Source of the DNA: Bradyrhizobium sp. 4
GTDB taxonomy: Bacteria > Pseudomonadota > Alphaproteobacteria > Rhizobiales > Xanthobacteraceae
Assembly: GCF_023100905.1 (NCBI RefSeq)
Contig: NZ_CP064686.1
Location: forward strand, 5,766,001-5,830,000
DNA length: 64,000 nucleotides
Direction: 5' to 3'
The notes under the pieces are model-generated. The model worked only from the letters and a program-made list of their open reading frames with translations, ran no database searches and was not told the DNA's origin. A program made the position numbers and the translations under genes. The first letter of the stretch is position 1, and every line of letters begins with the position of its first letter. Below are positions 1-8,458 of the stretch, in pieces.

Positions 1-434
1 CCAATAGGCAAGGCCGGTGATACCCTTCGGTTCGAGCAGCTTGAGCAGCCTGGCGCCGAGCGGACCTTCCGTCACCTTCCGCAGCGTCTTCAGATCGGGG
101 AGGATGTAGGGCAGATCAAACACCTCGAACTCGCGGATGCCGAGCGGGCCGAACTTGGAGTTGGACGGCGCCAGCATCTGCACGCTGCCGAGCTGGAGCG
201 CCTCAAGCTCTTCCTTGTCCTTGTAGAGCGTCGAGTTCGGATAGATCTCGACCTTGACCTTGCCGCCGGTGTACTTCTCGGCGAGCTCCTTGAATTTCTC
301 CGACGCCTTGCCCTTCGGCGTGTCGGTGGCCACAACGTGGCTGAACTTGATGATGATGGGCGCTTGGGCCGATGCCGGCCCGGTCAAGCCAAGAGCCAAA
401 ACCGCGATGGACGCAGCGATCGCGAAGGTGCGCA
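1..434 (-). CDS. TRAP transporter DctP-type substrate-binding protein (3' part lost off window edge)
   Basis: Periplasmic solute receptor of a tripartite ATP-independent transporter, which hands an organic acid to DctQ/DctM membrane partners. Only the first 144 or so residues lie here, and the reading frame runs off base 1. It starts with a clear Sec signal peptide ending GPASAQ, then has KFSHVVATDTPKGKASEKF and KVKVEIYPNSTLYKDKEELE, which are typical of the DctP fold near its N terminus. The start at 434 is chosen because the signal peptide begins there and a purine-rich GGGAGA lies just upstream. Membrane subunits would be beyond the left edge. Substrate cannot be told from this fragment. 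Dicarboxylate-type is the family default and only a guess. Confidence 0.88.
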
Positions 435-457
435 TAATCTCTCCCTGTTGTTATTTG

Positions 458-480
458 GGCCACCCGGCGCACGGGTGGCC
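458..480. repeat. Perfect 9-bp stem-loop in the leader of the TRAP receptor gene
   Basis: GGCCACCCG and its exact reverse complement are separated by five bases. It sits 24 bases upstream of the dctP-type start and has no T-run on either strand, so it is more likely a dispersed palindrome or a leader structure than an intrinsic terminator. Confidence 0.5.
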
Positions 481-565
481 TATGCCGTTAGCATCAATAC
501 AGGTCGACATCACAAGCTGCTATTGGCCGTTAGCAGGGCAGCCATTCATGGTGAACGCCGCAATC

Positions 566-594
566 ACCGCCTCTCCGCTTCCGGAAGAGGCGGT
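566..594 (-). terminator. Stem-loop just downstream of leuA
   Basis: ACCGCCTCT pairs perfectly with AGAGGCGGT around an 11-base loop, 11 bases past the leuA stop codon in the direction of transcription. The position suggests a leuA transcription end, but there is no good T-tract, so termination efficiency is uncertain. Confidence 0.45.
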
Positions 595-604
595 GGTAGC
601 AACC

Positions 605-2167
605 TCAGCTCGCGGCGGCGGTCGTCACGGTGTCGCGCTGGCGCTTCATGACGATTTTGTTGAGCGCGCCGAGATAGGCCTTTGCCGAGGCCACCAGCGT
701 ATCCGGATCCGCCGCGCGCGCGGTCATCGCACGTCCCTCATGCGACAGCCGCACCGAGACTTCGGCCTGCGCATCGGTGCCCTGAGTCACTGCGTGGACC
801 TGGTACAGCTCGAGCTTGGCTTCGTGCGGCACCAGGCGCTTGATGCAGTTGAAAACCGCGTCGACCGGACCGTTGCCCTCGGCCTCCTCGATCTTGATCT
901 GGCCGTCGACATCGAGCTTCATGGTCGCGCGCTGCGGGCCATGGGTGCCGGCGATCACGGTCAGCGAGGTCAGCTTGATGCGGTCGTGCGAAGCCGCCAT
1001 CTCCTCGTCGACCAGCGCCTCGATGTCCTCGTCGTAGATGTCCTTCTTGCGGTCGGCCAGCGCCTTCATCCGCGTGAACGCATCTTCCAGCTGGTTCGGG
1101 CCGAGCTTGTAGCCCATCTCCTCCAGCTTGTGCACGAAGGCATGGCGTCCGGAATGCTTGCCCAGCACCAGCGAGGACTGCTTCAGGCCGACCATCTCGG
1201 GCCGCATGATCTCGTAGGTGGAAGCGTCCTTCAGCACGCCGTCCTGATGGATGCCGCTCTCATGCGCGAACGCGTTGCGGCCGACGATGGCCTTGTTGTA
1301 CTGCACCGGGAACGAGGTCGCCGCCGACACCACCTTCGAGGCGCGGGTCAGCTGCGTGGTGTCGATCTTGTTCCAGTAGGGGAATTTGTCGTTGCGCACG
1401 TTGATCGCCATCACGATCTCTTCCAGCGCGGCGTTGCCCGCGCGCTCGCCGATGCCGTTGATGGTGCACTCGACCTGGCGCGCGCCGCCGACGACGCCGG
1501 CCAGCGAATTCGCCACCGCCATGCCGAGATCGTTATGGCAGTGCACGGAGAACACCGCCTTGTCCGAGTTCGGCACGCGCTCGATCAGCGTCTTCATGAA
1601 GTGGGTGTATTCGTCGGGCGTGGTGTAACCGACGGTATCAGGAATGTTCACCGTGGTGGCGCCGGCCTTGATGACGGCTTCGACGATGCGGCACAGATAG
1701 TCCATCTCGCTGCGGGTGCCGTCTTCGGCCGACCATTCGACGTCGTCGATCTGGTTGCGGGCGCGCGCGACCATGGCAACCGAGGTCTCGAGCACCTGTT
1801 CCGGGGTCTTGTTCAGCTTCACCCGCATATGCAGCGGCGACGTCGCGATCACGGTGTGGACGCGGCCGCGCTTGGCAAATTTCACCGCTTCGGCACAGCG
1901 GTCGATGTCGGCCGGATGGGCGCGCGACAGACCGGCGATGACGGCGTTCTTGGAGCGGCGAGCGATCTCGCTGACCGCCTGGAAGTCGCCTTCCGAGGTG
2001 ATGGGGAAGCCGGCCTCGATGACGTCGACGCCCATATCGTCCAGCATCTCGGCGACCTCGAGCTTCTCCTCGAAGGTCATGGTGGCGCCGGGGCACTGCT
2101 CGCCGTCGCGCAGGGTGGTGTCGAAAATGATGACGCGGTCCTTATCGGACTTGTTCACGGGGGCCAT
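605..2167 (-). CDS. leuA: 2-isopropylmalate synthase
   Basis: Condenses acetyl-CoA with 2-oxoisovalerate to give 2-isopropylmalate, the committed step of leucine synthesis, in the cytoplasm. The 520-residue protein has the DRE-TIM barrel signature FDTTLRDGEQCPG at the start, the metal-site run VHCHNDLGMAVANSLAG, and NGIGERAGNAALEE. It also has HESGIHQDGVLK and a C-terminal LeuA regulatory domain (about residues 390-510) that normally carries leucine feedback inhibition. Length is normal for the long bacterial class. The start is supported by AAAGGAAATTCAA immediately upstream. It is monocistronic here: the neighbours are unrelated, and a stem-loop follows the stop. Short overlapping reading frames just upstream (2196-2258) hold no run of Leu codons, so I do not claim a leucine attenuator. 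Confidence 0.97.
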   Translation of the reverse strand: MAPVNKSDKDRVIIFDTTLRDGEQCPGATMTFEEKLEVAEMLDDMGVDVIEAGFPITSEGDFQAVSEIARRSKNAVIAGLSRAHPADIDRCAEAVKFAKRGRVHTVIATSPLHMRVKLNKTPEQVLETSVAMVARARNQIDDVEWSAEDGTRSEMDYLCRIVEAVIKAGATTVNIPDTVGYTTPDEYTHFMKTLIERVPNSDKAVFSVHCHNDLGMAVANSLAGVVGGARQVECTINGIGERAGNAALEEIVMAINVRNDKFPYWNKIDTTQLTRASKVVSAATSFPVQYNKAIVGRNAFAHESGIHQDGVLKDASTYEIMRPEMVGLKQSSLVLGKHSGRHAFVHKLEEMGYKLGPNQLEDAFTRMKALADRKKDIYDEDIEALVDEEMAASHDRIKLTSLTVIAGTHGPQRATMKLDVDGQIKIEEAEGNGPVDAVFNCIKRLVPHEAKLELYQVHAVTQGTDAQAEVSVRLSHEGRAMTARAADPDTLVASAKAYLGALNKIVMKRQRDTVTTAAAS

Positions 2168-2600
2168 TTGAATTTCCTTTTGAGCTTTTGCGCCGTCAGT
2201 CTTCTAGGCGCTTGAGGTGTCCGGTGATCTCGACCAACCCCTGAGCGCCCAGGCGCATGGCGCCCAGCCGGCCCTCAGGGGCAAGTAAGAAGAAGCCCGC
2301 CAATCAGGAGGGTGGGCAGCAGCGCGGCCGGGATCGTGGCGGCGGCCAGAGCCACCTCCCCCGAAATCCCATCGATTTGGCCGCGAATCAACATTGCCAG
2401 ACCCTTTGAGCCCTCAATCCTCGGTCAAAACCGTTGACGGTTGGTTGCCGGGAGGCTCGATCTACCGTTTCTAGACGAGAAATGGCAGCAACCGCAACGC
2501 CAAAAGATGGACAGAAGGGCTGACATGATCGCAGCGCCGGATGGGTGGAAGGACCCGGTGCCGGGTGTGTGACCGACCGAGCGTCGGCAAGACCGTCGAG
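2168..2600. other. 433-base gap upstream of leuA, no convincing gene
   Basis: This should hold the leuA promoter and leader. Two tiny minus-strand frames are open. Bases 2275-2394 could encode 39 residues, MLIRGQIDGI followed by a hydrophobic stretch. Bases 2196-2258 could encode 20 residues ending GHLKRLED. Neither has a convincing ribosome-binding site. I see no clear riboswitch or T-box-like structure. Confidence 0.4.
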
Positions 2601-2864
2601 TTACGCCGTGCGGCGAGCGCGAGCCCTGCTCTCCCAGCGGTTCAGCATCTGACCGAGCTCGCCGGTGGCAACCGGCGCAGCCTTGCCGGCGATCGCGATC
2701 TCGTTGGTATTGGCCGGTGCGTTGGCACTCAGCCAATCCGGCTCGCTGTACTCACGCCAGCGGCGCGCTTCGGCCCGCCTTTTGCGGGACACGTAGTCGC
2801 GGGTGAAATAGCCGGCCGCAAATGCAATCCCGAGCAGCAAAACCAGTACGACGACAGCGACCAC
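2601..2864 (-). CDS. Small single-pass membrane protein, function unknown
   Basis: A protein of 87 residues. It opens with one strong transmembrane helix (VVAVVVLVLLLGIAFAAGYF) followed by a basic stretch DYVSRKRRAEARRWRE, which predicts a cytoplasmic C-terminal part. The tail is an uncharged linker rich in Ala and Asn, then GELGQMLNRWESRARARR. I chose the GTG at 2864 because CGGAG lies six bases before it. The frame stays open further upstream, but that part reads as low-quality Ser/Thr-rich sequence and has no better start. I recognise no family. It stands alone between leuA and a divergent lactonase gene. Confidence 0.6.
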   Translation of the reverse strand: MVAVVVLVLLLGIAFAAGYFTRDYVSRKRRAEARRWREYSEPDWLSANAPANTNEIAIAGKAAPVATGELGQMLNRWESRARARRTA

Positions 2865-3145
2865 AGTAAACTCCGACTTACGCCCCCAATGACGTTCTGC
2901 CAGCCTCGCGCAGGAGGTCAAGGCTTGACATGCTCCACAGCTTGGCAATGTCCCGAACGCAGTTTCGGTAAACTCCGTCGCGCCGGACGAATTTGTCGTT
3001 TCCGTGTTCGATGTTGCAGCGCTTTTGCCGCCCCGATATCTCGCTGAGGATGCGTACCTCCCCCTCGCAACCGTCATCGGACCGGACTAACCTCGCCCTG
3101 CTCGGCCGGATCAACCGGCTAGCCGAACATGACCGGGAGGACGCG

Positions 3146-4366
3146 ATGATACGCCAAAAGCAGCGTGACCATGATGCTGCGCTTTCACGACGAACCCTCG
3201 TTCAGGGGCTTGCGCTCGGCGCCGCCACTTTTGCTGGCGCCGGCTCCGCGCTGGCCCAGACCGGACCTGCCGCGCCGCCGACGACGATTACCACCCCACC
3301 ACGCGATTTCGGTCCCAACGGCGCGCCGACCACTTATTTCTGGGACCCCGACGTCATCGCGGTCGATCCGTCCTTTAACGATCTCGCGCAGCCCAACACG
3401 GCGATCAAGCGTCTCTATACGGGCGTGCTGTGGGCTGAAGGCCCGGCGTGGAGTGCACAGGGCCGCTATCTGCTATGGAGCGACATTCCCAACAACAGGC
3501 AGATGCGCTGGAGCGAAGACGACGGTCGCGTCAGCGTGTTCCGCTCGCCGTCCAACAATTCCAACGGCAACTCGTTCGATTTCCAGGGCCGTCAACTCTC
3601 CTGCGAACATTTGACCCGGCGGGTGACGCGTTATGAACATGACGGCACCGCGACCGTGCTTTGCGACAATTACAACGGCAAGAAGCTGAACTCGCCGAAC
3701 GACGTCGTCGCGCATCCTGACGGCAGCTACTGGTTCACCGATCCGCCCTATGGCGGCCAGCTCTACGAAGGTGAGCCCGACGCCGCGGGCGGTCCGAGCA
3801 ATTCCAGCGGCAAGCTCAATCCACGGATTGGACAGCCGGCCGGCTTCGCACCGGGCAGGCGCGAGCTGCCGACCAATTGCTATCGCATCGATCCTAGCGG
3901 CCGTGTCGACCTCGTCGTCACCGAGGAGCAGGTGCCAGATCCAAACGGGTTGTGCTTCTCGCCGGACTTCAAGAAGCTCTACGTCGTCTCAACCGGCAAG
4001 GGACCCGGCGACACCGGGCCCGGCGGCAAGGGCGAGATTTTCGTGTTCGACGTCGGCGGCGACAACAAGCTCACCAACCAGAAGCGGTTCAGCGAGTGCG
4101 TGATCGACGGTGTGAAGTGCGGGCCGGACGGTGTGCGCTGCGACGTCAACGGCAATGTCTGGGCCTCCAGCAATGCGGGCCGCGCCGTCGGCTATAGCGG
4201 CGTGACGACGTGGTCGCCGGACGGCAAGCTCCTCGGCCGCATCCGGCTGCCCGAAGTGTGCGGCAACATCTGCTTCGGCGGCCCCAAGCGCAACCGCCTG
4301 TTCATGGCCGCGAGCCAGTCGCTCTATGCGGTGTACACGGCCACGCAAGGCGCAGGCCCGGGCTAA
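3146..4366 (+). CDS. Tat-exported SMP-30/gluconolactonase-family protein
   Basis: A likely lactonase with a six-bladed beta-propeller, acting on sugar lactones or related esters in the periplasm. The 406-residue product starts with a twin-arginine signal (SRRTLVQGLALGAATFAGAGSALAQ). The fold then shows the usual metal-site landmarks: WAEGPAW (metal Glu), KKLNSPNDVVAHPDGSYWFTDP (Asn and Asp region), DPNGLCFSPD and KCGPDGVRCDVNGNVW. The start at 3146 has GGGAGG six bases upstream and places the Tat motif at residues 13-14; an open extension upstream adds nothing export-like. About 406 residues is long for the family because of the signal and proline-rich linker. It is not in an obvious operon. 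Substrate is unknown. Confidence 0.88.
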   Translation: MIRQKQRDHDAALSRRTLVQGLALGAATFAGAGSALAQTGPAAPPTTITTPPRDFGPNGAPTTYFWDPDVIAVDPSFNDLAQPNTAIKRLYTGVLWAEGPAWSAQGRYLLWSDIPNNRQMRWSEDDGRVSVFRSPSNNSNGNSFDFQGRQLSCEHLTRRVTRYEHDGTATVLCDNYNGKKLNSPNDVVAHPDGSYWFTDPPYGGQLYEGEPDAAGGPSNSSGKLNPRIGQPAGFAPGRRELPTNCYRIDPSGRVDLVVTEEQVPDPNGLCFSPDFKKLYVVSTGKGPGDTGPGGKGEIFVFDVGGDNKLTNQKRFSECVIDGVKCGPDGVRCDVNGNVWASSNAGRAVGYSGVTTWSPDGKLLGRIRLPEVCGNICFGGPKRNRLFMAASQSLYAVYTATQGAGPG

Positions 4367-4564
4367 GCCCGCGCGAGAGACCACAAGCACGGGCGTCGGC
4401 ATGGACCGCCGGCGCCCTCGGTTCCCTGATCGCAATCAAGCTACGCCCCGGGCAAATCTCCGCCATCAATCCAACGAAGATTGTATCGCGCGGCAGGGCC
4501 GCAGCGCGGTGCGAAGGCATGATGCCCTTCGTTCCCGCGCCCGACTTGAACGGGGAGTTGCGCG

Positions 4565-5749
4565 ATGCGCCGTATGCCAAACGACACCATCATCGTCAGC
4601 GTTGGGTCCCAGCAATTCGTGACCGAGTTCGGGGACCCGGGCCTGCCGAACGACGGCCGCGGCGGCAGCGACAAGATGATCGCGACCGTCGACGGGGGCA
4701 ACGCGGTCCTGATATTCGTTGGCGACGACCAGACCCTGCAAGAATATTCTCACGGCGGAAACGACCATCTCGCTGCGACCGTCACCGGCTTCGGCGATTA
4801 CGTGTTCGTCGACGGCGATGCGCAGGCGATGTCCGGCCACGCCCGTGGCGGCAACGATGTGCTTCATGTCGATGCATCGACATCGATCTACGCGACCCTC
4901 GGTGTTTTTGGCGATGCCGAAACCGCCATGTCGGCCGACACGAGCGGCGGCAATGACGTCGTCATTGCATCGATGGGAAACAGATCGTCCGGCGCGTTCA
5001 GCGGAGACTCCGGCAGTTCCATGAGCGATCATGCACATGGCGGCAACGATATCCTCAGCGTGACCCAGGTCGGCAGTTACGGCGGCGCTTCGATATCGGG
5101 CGACGCCCTCGTGTCCATGAGCGGCGATGCGCGCGGCGGCAACGATATCCTCAGCTACACCGTCGGCGCCACCGCCCGATCGGGAGGCGCGTCTCTGGTT
5201 GGAGACGCCGGCTACATGAGCGACGATAGCCGCGGCGGCAACGATATCCTGATCGCGGCTGTCAACGGCAACCCGGACTCCACGTCCATCGTGCTCGTCG
5301 GAGATGCCTCGAACATGTCAGGCAACGCGCATGGCGGAGATGATATTCTTCTCGGCAGCAGCCGCGACGATTTGCTGTATGGCGACGCACAGTCCTACGC
5401 CCCGTTCACGGCCGGCTCGATCACGGGCGGCAAGGACATGCTGAACGGCGGTGGCGGAAATGACCAACTCTGGGGCGGACCGAACGACGACAGATTCGTC
5501 TTCGACAAGGGCTCGGGCCTGGATGTGATCAACGATTTCGACCAGGGCAACAAGGCTGTCGGCAGCACGGCGCGAGAGCATGATTTGATCAATTTGCACG
5601 ATTACGGCTTCGCAGACTGGGCGGCGCTGAAAAGCCTGATCAGCGATGACAGCACAGGAAACGCGGTGATCCATCTGACGGCGACCGATACGATTACGCT
5701 GGAGGGGGTCCATACCGCGGATCTCCATGCAAAGGATTTCATTGTATGA
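4565..5749 (+). CDS. Large GGND-repeat, calcium-binding-type protein
   Basis: A 394-residue acidic protein built from a regular repeat whose core is GDA-x3-MS-x4-GGND-(I/V)-L. GGND or a close variant occurs near residues 33, 64, 95, 128, 159, 191, 224, 257, 288 and 297, mostly a period of 31-33 residues rather than the nine of classical RTX toxins. The last part (about 285-330) does look like RTX: MLNGGGGNDQLWGGPNDDRFVF, then DVINDFDQG and a beta-rich tail ending in KDFIV, the position of many type I secretion signals. No N-terminal signal peptide is visible. A GGGGAG site precedes the ATG. I infer Ca2+ binding and possible type I export; no HlyB/HlyD genes are nearby. It ends 10 bases before the next gene. 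Confidence 0.8.
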   Translation: MRRMPNDTIIVSVGSQQFVTEFGDPGLPNDGRGGSDKMIATVDGGNAVLIFVGDDQTLQEYSHGGNDHLAATVTGFGDYVFVDGDAQAMSGHARGGNDVLHVDASTSIYATLGVFGDAETAMSADTSGGNDVVIASMGNRSSGAFSGDSGSSMSDHAHGGNDILSVTQVGSYGGASISGDALVSMSGDARGGNDILSYTVGATARSGGASLVGDAGYMSDDSRGGNDILIAAVNGNPDSTSIVLVGDASNMSGNAHGGDDILLGSSRDDLLYGDAQSYAPFTAGSITGGKDMLNGGGGNDQLWGGPNDDRFVFDKGSGLDVINDFDQGNKAVGSTAREHDLINLHDYGFADWAALKSLISDDSTGNAVIHLTATDTITLEGVHTADLHAKDFIV

Positions 5750-5759
5750 GAGAGCATTC

Positions 5760-6863
5760 GTGCGCGTTGTGATCTGCGGCGGCGGCGTCATCGGCGCCTG
5801 CACCGCCTGGTTTCTCCGCCGGAACGGCATCGATGTCATCGTCGTGGAGCGGACGGACGTCGCGGCCGCAGCGTCAGGTAAGGCGGGCGGCTTCCTCGCG
5901 CGCGACTGGTGCGAGGGCTCGCCGCTCGACGCGCTGGCGCGACGGAGCTTTGCGATCCATGCGCAGCTGCCGGACGAGATCGCAGGCGATTGGGGTTATC
6001 GCCCGATGAGTGCTTATAGCGGCTCCGTTGCCGCCGACGGCCATCCACGCCGGGATACACCGTCCGCGCTTGGCTGGCTCAGCAACGGCGTCATCATCAC
6101 GCAGCGCATCGGCACGACGGAGACCACCGCGATCGTTCACCCCAAAAAATTCACCTCGGCCGTGATGAACGCGGCGCTCGCGCAAGGCGCCGAGCTTCGC
6201 ATCGGCCAGGTGACCGGTATCATGCGCGATGCGGACGGCACGACCGCGACGGGCGTCGAGGTCGACGGCCGCATCGTCGAGGCGGACGCCGTCGTAATCG
6301 CGATGGGACCATGGTCGCTGCTCGCCGCGCAATGGATGAGCCTGCCCGCCGTCTACGGCCAGCGCAGCCCAAGCATCGTGTACGACGCCGGCACGGATGC
6401 GCCGGCCGATGCGCTGTTTCTGGAGTCTGAAGAGAATGGCAGTGCCGTGTCGATCGAGGTCTTTCCTCGCGCCGACGGCAGCACGCATATCACCGCTCTC
6501 TCCGACATCGCGCCGCTTCCGCTCGATCCGGCCGCCGTGACGCCCGACCACGACGCGATCGCGCGCCTGCAAACCATGTCCGAGCGGCTGTCGCCGCAGT
6601 TCCGCTCCGAGAGGATCATCGCGCGGCAGGCTTGCTTCCGGCCGGTGACACAGGACGGCCTGCCGCTGATCGGCAAGGTGCCGCGAAGTGAAGGTCTTTA
6701 TGTTGCGACGGGGCACAATGTGTGGGGCATCCTGAATGCGCCCGCTACAGGCGAGGCCATGGCGCAACTGATCGCGGAGGGTGCGACGCGCAGCGTCGAC
6801 ATCTCGCCATTTGATCCGGCCCGGCTCGCGCCGCTCGAACCATCGCTGCTGCGAGCGCGCTGA
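5760..6863 (+). CDS. FAD-dependent DAO-family oxidoreductase
   Basis: A D-amino-acid-oxidase/glycine-oxidase fold enzyme of 367 residues, probably oxidising an amino acid or related amine. The N terminus MRVVICGGGVIGACTAWFLRRNG is the Rossmann FAD site, followed by VVERT and the substrate-domain run SGKAGGFLARDWCEGSPLD. Near the C terminus CFRPVTQDGLPLIGKVPRSEGLYVATGHNVWGI is the second conserved FAD-contacting block. I use the GTG at 5760, after GAGAG, because it makes the Rossmann strand start at residue 2. An ATG at 5727 in the same frame would overlap the repeat protein. It lies upstream of a branched-chain/amide-type ABC transporter, so a role in metabolism of the imported compound is possible but not shown. 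Confidence 0.85.
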   Translation: MRVVICGGGVIGACTAWFLRRNGIDVIVVERTDVAAAASGKAGGFLARDWCEGSPLDALARRSFAIHAQLPDEIAGDWGYRPMSAYSGSVAADGHPRRDTPSALGWLSNGVIITQRIGTTETTAIVHPKKFTSAVMNAALAQGAELRIGQVTGIMRDADGTTATGVEVDGRIVEADAVVIAMGPWSLLAAQWMSLPAVYGQRSPSIVYDAGTDAPADALFLESEENGSAVSIEVFPRADGSTHITALSDIAPLPLDPAAVTPDHDAIARLQTMSERLSPQFRSERIIARQACFRPVTQDGLPLIGKVPRSEGLYVATGHNVWGILNAPATGEAMAQLIAEGATRSVDISPFDPARLAPLEPSLLRAR

Positions 6864-6920
6864 GCCGACGCGACGGCATCGCATTCATCGATCGCGTTGC
6901 TGTGCGCCCGCGATAGCTGC

Positions 6921-6951
6921 GCATGCCTACCAACGAAATCTGCATGCCTAC
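6921..6951. promoter_or_regulatory. Direct repeat of GCATGCCTAC spaced by 21 bp
   Basis: Identical 10-mers at 6921-6930 and 6942-6951, each containing the palindrome GCATGC, begin exactly 21 bases apart (two helical turns). They lie 160-190 bases upstream of the ABC binding-protein gene, where an activator or repressor site would be expected. No regulator gene is adjacent, so the cognate protein is unknown. Confidence 0.4.
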
Positions 6952-7113
6952 GCGTGAAACGGGTCCGACAGCTTTCCTGCCCGCTATTTGCGCAGCGCTA
7001 GACTTTAGTCCGTGCCTCACGATCCGGGACGCGGTTTCACTTGCCGAGAATGTCTCCGCCGGTATAGTCGCGGCATAATGGCTCATAAGAGGCCTGTTAA
7101 GGGAGAGAACAAG

Positions 7114-8355
7114 ATGAAGAAACCGCTCTCTGTTGCGTTGCGAATAGCACTCGGTACCGCCGCGGCCGCTGTGTTGATGACGTCAGGCGCGGCACTTGCA
7201 GCCGATCCGATCAAGATCGGTGTGATCGCGGAAGCGCAGGCGATTGCCGGCGCCTCCATCCCTCAGGCGGCACAGCTCGCCGCCGACGAGATCAACGCCA
7301 ATGGCGGCGTCGACGGCCGCAAGATCGAGATCGTCTCTTACGACAATCACTCGTCCTCGGCAGATTCGGTGCGCGCATTTCAGCGCGCGGTAAACGAGGA
7401 CAAGGTCAATGCGGTCATCGCCAGCTACATCAGCGAAGTCGTGCTGGCGCTGGAGCCCTGGGCCTCGCGGCTGAAGACGCCGTTCGTCACGCCCGGTGCC
7501 GCGTCCAACGAGATCAGCAAGAGCGTGCATGCCGACTACGAGAAGAACAAGTACACCTTCCACGGCTATCTGACCTCCGCCGCGCTGGCGCTTTCTGTCT
7601 GCGACGGCGCCAAGGACCTGCTGGTCGACAAGATGCACATGAAGACCGCCGTCATCATGAGCGAGGACGCCGCCTGGACCAAGCCGCTCGACATCGGCTA
7701 CGAGGAATGCCTGCCCAAGATCGGGCTGAAGGTGCTCGACCACATCCGCTTCTCGCCTGATACCACCGACTTCACACCGATCTTCAACAAGATCGAGGGC
7801 TCCAAGCCCGACGTGATCATCACCGGCATCTCGCACGTCGGCGTGCAACCGACGGTGCAGTGGAAGAACCAGCAGGTGCCGATCCCGATGTTCGGCATCG
7901 CCTCGCAGGCCACCAACGAGACTTTTGGCAAGGACACCAATCAGGCGGCGGAAGGCGTGCTCTATCAGGGCGTCTCCGGGCCCGGCGTCGCGGTGACGCC
8001 GAAATCGGTGCCGTTCGCGGAAGCCTTCAAGAAGAAGTTCGGCAACTATCCGTCCTATGCCGGCTACACCGCCTATGACGAGGTCTACTACATCGCCGAC
8101 GCCGTGAAGCGCGCGGGCTCGACCGACGCCGACAAGCTGGTCGCCGCGCTTGAGACGACGGACTGGGAAGGCACGATCGGCCGCGTCCAGTTCTACGGCA
8201 AGGACGATCCGTTCACGCACTCGATCAAATACGGCAAGGGCCTGATCACCGGGCTGATGCTGCAATGGCAGGCCGGCAAGCAGAGCGCGGTCTGGCCCAA
8301 GGAAGTCGCCAAGGTCGACATCAAGTTCCCGAGCTTCATCAAGCTCTCGAACTAG
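7114..8355 (+). CDS. Liv-type ABC transporter substrate-binding protein, copy 1
   Basis: Periplasmic binding protein of the branched-chain amino acid/amide (HAAT) class, 413 residues. It has a Sec signal peptide ending GAALAA and then DPIKIGVIAEAQAIAGASIPQAAQLAADEINANGG, the usual type I periplasmic fold. Later blocks include FQRAVNEDKVNAVIASYISEV, IMSEDAAWTKPLD and FSPDTTDFTPIFNKIEG. The start at 7114 follows GGGAGAG. It begins an operon: stem-loop, two permeases, a fused double ATPase, then a second binding protein of identical length that is alike along nearly its whole sequence. The ligand cannot be read from sequence; amino acids, amides and urea are all bound by relatives. Confidence 0.93.
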   Translation: MKKPLSVALRIALGTAAAAVLMTSGAALAADPIKIGVIAEAQAIAGASIPQAAQLAADEINANGGVDGRKIEIVSYDNHSSSADSVRAFQRAVNEDKVNAVIASYISEVVLALEPWASRLKTPFVTPGAASNEISKSVHADYEKNKYTFHGYLTSAALALSVCDGAKDLLVDKMHMKTAVIMSEDAAWTKPLDIGYEECLPKIGLKVLDHIRFSPDTTDFTPIFNKIEGSKPDVIITGISHVGVQPTVQWKNQQVPIPMFGIASQATNETFGKDTNQAAEGVLYQGVSGPGVAVTPKSVPFAEAFKKKFGNYPSYAGYTAYDEVYYIADAVKRAGSTDADKLVAALETTDWEGTIGRVQFYGKDDPFTHSIKYGKGLITGLMLQWQAGKQSAVWPKEVAKVDIKFPSFIKLSN

Positions 8356-8363
8356 CAGGACAC

Positions 8364-8388
8364 GCTCCCGGGACCAGCTCCCGGGAGC
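8364..8388 (+). terminator. Strong stem-loop between binding protein and permease genes
   Basis: GCTCCCGGG pairs exactly with CCCGGGAGC around a seven-base loop, nine bases after the stop codon. Only TT follows, so it probably acts as an mRNA-stabilising or partial terminator, giving more binding protein than permease, as is common in ABC operons. Confidence 0.6.
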
Positions 8389-8458
8389 TTCCACATGCGG
8401 CCCCGCAGCACGTTGCTCCAGCAACATCGTCTCTCATAAATCAGATTGCCAACCCTAG

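Noticed and set aside
254..2215. 653-residue open frame on the + strand opposite leuA
   Set aside because: It is the antisense shadow of leuA in high-GC DNA. Product is His/Arg/Val-rich without any domain, and leuA is certain on the other strand.
2196..2258. Possible leucine leader peptide before leuA
   Set aside because: Only four scattered Leu codons, no run, and no antiterminator and terminator pair visible.
4360..4374. CGGGC-TAA-GCCCG stem overlapping the lactonase stop codon
   Set aside because: Five base pairs with no T-run, too weak to call a terminator.
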